From: Bacteroidia bacterium
Lineage (GTDB): Bacteria; Planctomycetota; Phycisphaerae; Phycisphaerales; SM1A02
Reading direction: 5' to 3'
DNA length: 6,580 nucleotides
NCBI GenBank assembly: GCA_030054235.1
Contig: JASGCG010000095.1
Coordinates: 1-6,580 of the forward strand
This document shows, piece after piece, positions 5,006-6,580 of this stretch. Position 1 is the first letter of the stretch. Each line of letters begins with the position of its first letter. Position numbers and translations under genes: made by a program. The notes under the pieces were generated by a model. It searched no databases, had not been told where the DNA came from, and saw nothing but the letters and a program-made list of their open reading frames with translations.

Positions 5006-6580
5006 ATGACCCGGGCGCTGCCTGCGACGCTGGCGGCGCTTGTCCTTTCCACTGCGGTTCACGTTTCGGTCGCCCGAGCCGGGGATCCCGATCTTCGCGC
5101 ACCCGAACGCGTGCAGGATCTGCAGTTGCTTGAGGCCCGCCTGCAGGCGCTCTCTCGCGCGGCCCGGCCCACGCAAGTGGCGATCAAGGTCACCGAGCTC
5201 GGTGGTGGCGGTTCATGCAGCGGCACGATCATCGATGCCGAGGCAGGCTGGATCCTGACCGCTGGGCACTGTTTCGAGAAGCCGGGCCAGGCGGTGGCCA
5301 TCGAATTGCCCGATGGCCGCACGATCCCCGGCACGACCGCCGGTCTGCACTGCGAGGGCAACAAGGACTGCGGACTCGTGAAGTTCGACCCTGTCGAGGG
5401 CATCGTGGCGGCGCGACTGGGTCCATCGGCACGGCTGGTCGAGGGCGATTGGCTCGCACCCTTCGGCCATACGCATGGCTTCATGAGGGATCGTGCAGCG
5501 GTCATGCGCATCGGGCGCGTGGTCCGCACGCGCGATCATGCGATCGATCTCGATGCGCCGATGTCCGGTGGCGATTCAGGCGGCGGCGTCTTCGACCTGC
5601 AGGGGAGGCTGGTGGGCATCGTGAGCACCACCAGCGGTGAGCCCACGCTGGGCTCGATGTGCACGAGCGACTTCGCGGCTTCGCGGCTGGCTGACCTCAA
5701 GGCCGGCACCGTGACCGGCGGCCGCACGGTGGACCCTGCTGCACTGCAAGAGATGTGGGCCGGCGAGCGTGGCGAGTTCGAGCCCACCGGCGATGCGGGC
5801 CGTGGTGCTCCCGGCCTGCGCGAGATCACCGGTGAAGTGACCACGCCGTGGCTGCAGTCGGTCTGCCAGGTGATGGTCGATCATCGGCCCGTCGGCATGG
5901 CCACGGTGATCGATGCGTCGGGCGTGCTGCTGGCCAAGGACAGCGACGTCGGTCGATCGAGCGATGCGGTCGAGGTCACGCTGCCCGTGGGCACGACCGT
6001 GCGGGCGCGCCGAGTGGCGCGCGATCGCGACCTCGACCTCGTCGTGCTCAAGGTCGAAGGCGATGACCTGGTGCCGATCGAGTGGGCTCTCGATGCGATC
6101 CCGCCGTCCGGCACGATCGTCGTGAGCGCCTCGTCGCAGTGGAATGGCGAATCGTGGGGCGTCACGGGCTTGGACCAGCTGCGCGAGAACGCCCTCGATG
6201 GCTTGTCCGGCTTCCTCGGGATCCGCGTGGAGCAGGGCACGCCCGATGGGCCGGGGCTCAAGGTGATCGAGTCCACCATCGGCTCGCCGGCGTGGGTCGC
6301 GGGGCTGCGCGCCGGGGATCGCGTGCTGCGCTTGGCAGGGCAGTCGGTCTCTGCGCAGGGTGACATCGGTCGCATCGTGCGCGCCTACGGTGGCGGCGAA
6401 CTGCTCCTGATCGAGATCGAACGAGATGGTTCGCCCATGTCGCTCCTGACCCGCGTGACGGTGCGACCTGATGATCGACGCATCTCGCAGAGCACGGTGC
6501 TCTTCCCGGCGAGCCGACGGGCGAGCGGCATCGGAGGCGTGCTGCAGAACGACACGCCGCTGCCATGCATGCGCATGGGC
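5006..6580 (+). CDS. Secreted trypsin-like serine protease with second S1-like domain and PDZ (3' end missing)
   Basis: The frame runs 525 codons from the ATG at 5006 to the window edge without a stop. Residues 1-25 form a signal peptide (probable cut after VARA). The first S1 domain (about 56-210) has GGSCSGTII (68-76), TAGHC (85-89; His88), GNKDCGLVKF (118-127; Asp121) and SGGDSGGGVF (187-196; Ser191), a complete triad. Cys71 and Cys89 flank His88 like the Cys42-Cys58 disulfide of chymotrypsin. A linker (about 230-275) leads to a second S1-like region (about 281-375) with GMATVIDASGVLLAKDSDV (297-315), where the His-bearing segment has no His, and DRDLDLVVLKV (340-350), where the Asp site is kept. 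A PDZ domain follows (about 402-487; GFLGIRV, SPAWVAGLRAGDRVL). The role is likely periplasmic or extracellular proteolysis or protein quality control. An in-frame GTG at 4985 is an alternative start overlapping the kinase. Confidence 0.9.
   Translation, partial: MTRALPATLAALVLSTAVHVSVARAGDPDLRAPERVQDLQLLEARLQALSRAARPTQVAIKVTELGGGGSCSGTIIDAEAGWILTAGHCFEKPGQAVAIELPDGRTIPGTTAGLHCEGNKDCGLVKFDPVEGIVAARLGPSARLVEGDWLAPFGHTHGFMRDRAAVMRIGRVVRTRDHAIDLDAPMSGGDSGGGVFDLQGRLVGIVSTTSGEPTLGSMCTSDFAASRLADLKAGTVTGGRTVDPAALQEMWAGERGEFEPTGDAGRGAPGLREITGEVTTPWLQSVCQVMVDHRPVGMATVIDASGVLLAKDSDVGRSSDAVEVTLPVGTTVRARRVARDRDLDLVVLKVEGDDLVPIEWALDAIPPSGTIVVSASSQWNGESWGVTGLDQLRENALDGLSGFLGIRVEQGTPDGPGLKVIESTIGSPAWVAGLRAGDRVLRLAGQSVSAQGDIGRIVRAYGGGELLLIEIERDGSPMSLLTRVTVRPDDRRISQSTVLFPASRRASGIGGVLQNDTPLPCMRMG

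Noticed and set aside
4011..5102. 363-codon open frame on the minus strand across the kinase gene
   Set aside because: It is antisense to a clear kinase. The translation is rich in Arg, His and Leu with no recognisable motif, as expected from high third-position GC.

Overview
The window looks like a piece of a high-GC bacterial chromosome, most plausibly from Planctomycetota, class Phycisphaerae. Four things point there: a soluble Hanks-type kinase of a style I associate with that group (HADMKP catalytic loop), a secreted trypsin/PDZ protease, several small envelope lipoproteins, and a Rex repressor in a GC-rich Gram-negative setting. The assignment rests on recalled family resemblance, not on a search. 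No rRNA, tRNA, CRISPR array, insertion sequence or phage gene was seen.

Layout. The left edge carries the 3' end of a plus-strand gene (2-640) for a protein with a helical, TPR-like C-terminal region. It converges on metF (minus strand, 728-1633), a complete methylenetetrahydrofolate reductase. The 87-base convergent gap holds a 13-base direct repeat and a bulged hairpin that could end both transcripts. A 47-base divergent gap follows metF, and then rex (1681-2331) starts a plus-strand series: rex, a 204-residue lipoprotein joined to it by an ATGA overlap, a 76-residue lipoprotein, and a membrane-anchored protein with an N-acetylmuramoyl-L-alanine amidase (PGRP-like) fold (3294-3962). After a compact hairpin and a recognisable sigma-70-type promoter comes a second unit: a cytoplasmic Ser/Thr kinase (4080-4997) and, 8 bases later, a secreted trypsin-like protease with a PDZ domain. 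The protease is open to the right edge of the window (5006-6580+).

How the parts fit. rex senses the NADH/NAD+ ratio and may be co-transcribed with envelope proteins. The kinase and protease probably share a transcript, with the kinase inside and the protease outside the cytoplasmic membrane. Most products after rex are predicted to be in the envelope.

Most interesting points. (1) The amidase-like protein keeps the first zinc histidine, but the catalytic Tyr, second zinc His and zinc Cys are replaced by Phe, Arg and Ser. It is probably a peptidoglycan-binding pseudo-enzyme. (2) The protease joins an intact, trypsin-like first domain to a second S1-like domain that has lost its His, with a PDZ domain apparently inserted into it. 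(3) metF and rex each have a TAnACT -10-like hexamer 6-7 bases before the ATG, which predicts a pair of leaderless divergent transcripts.
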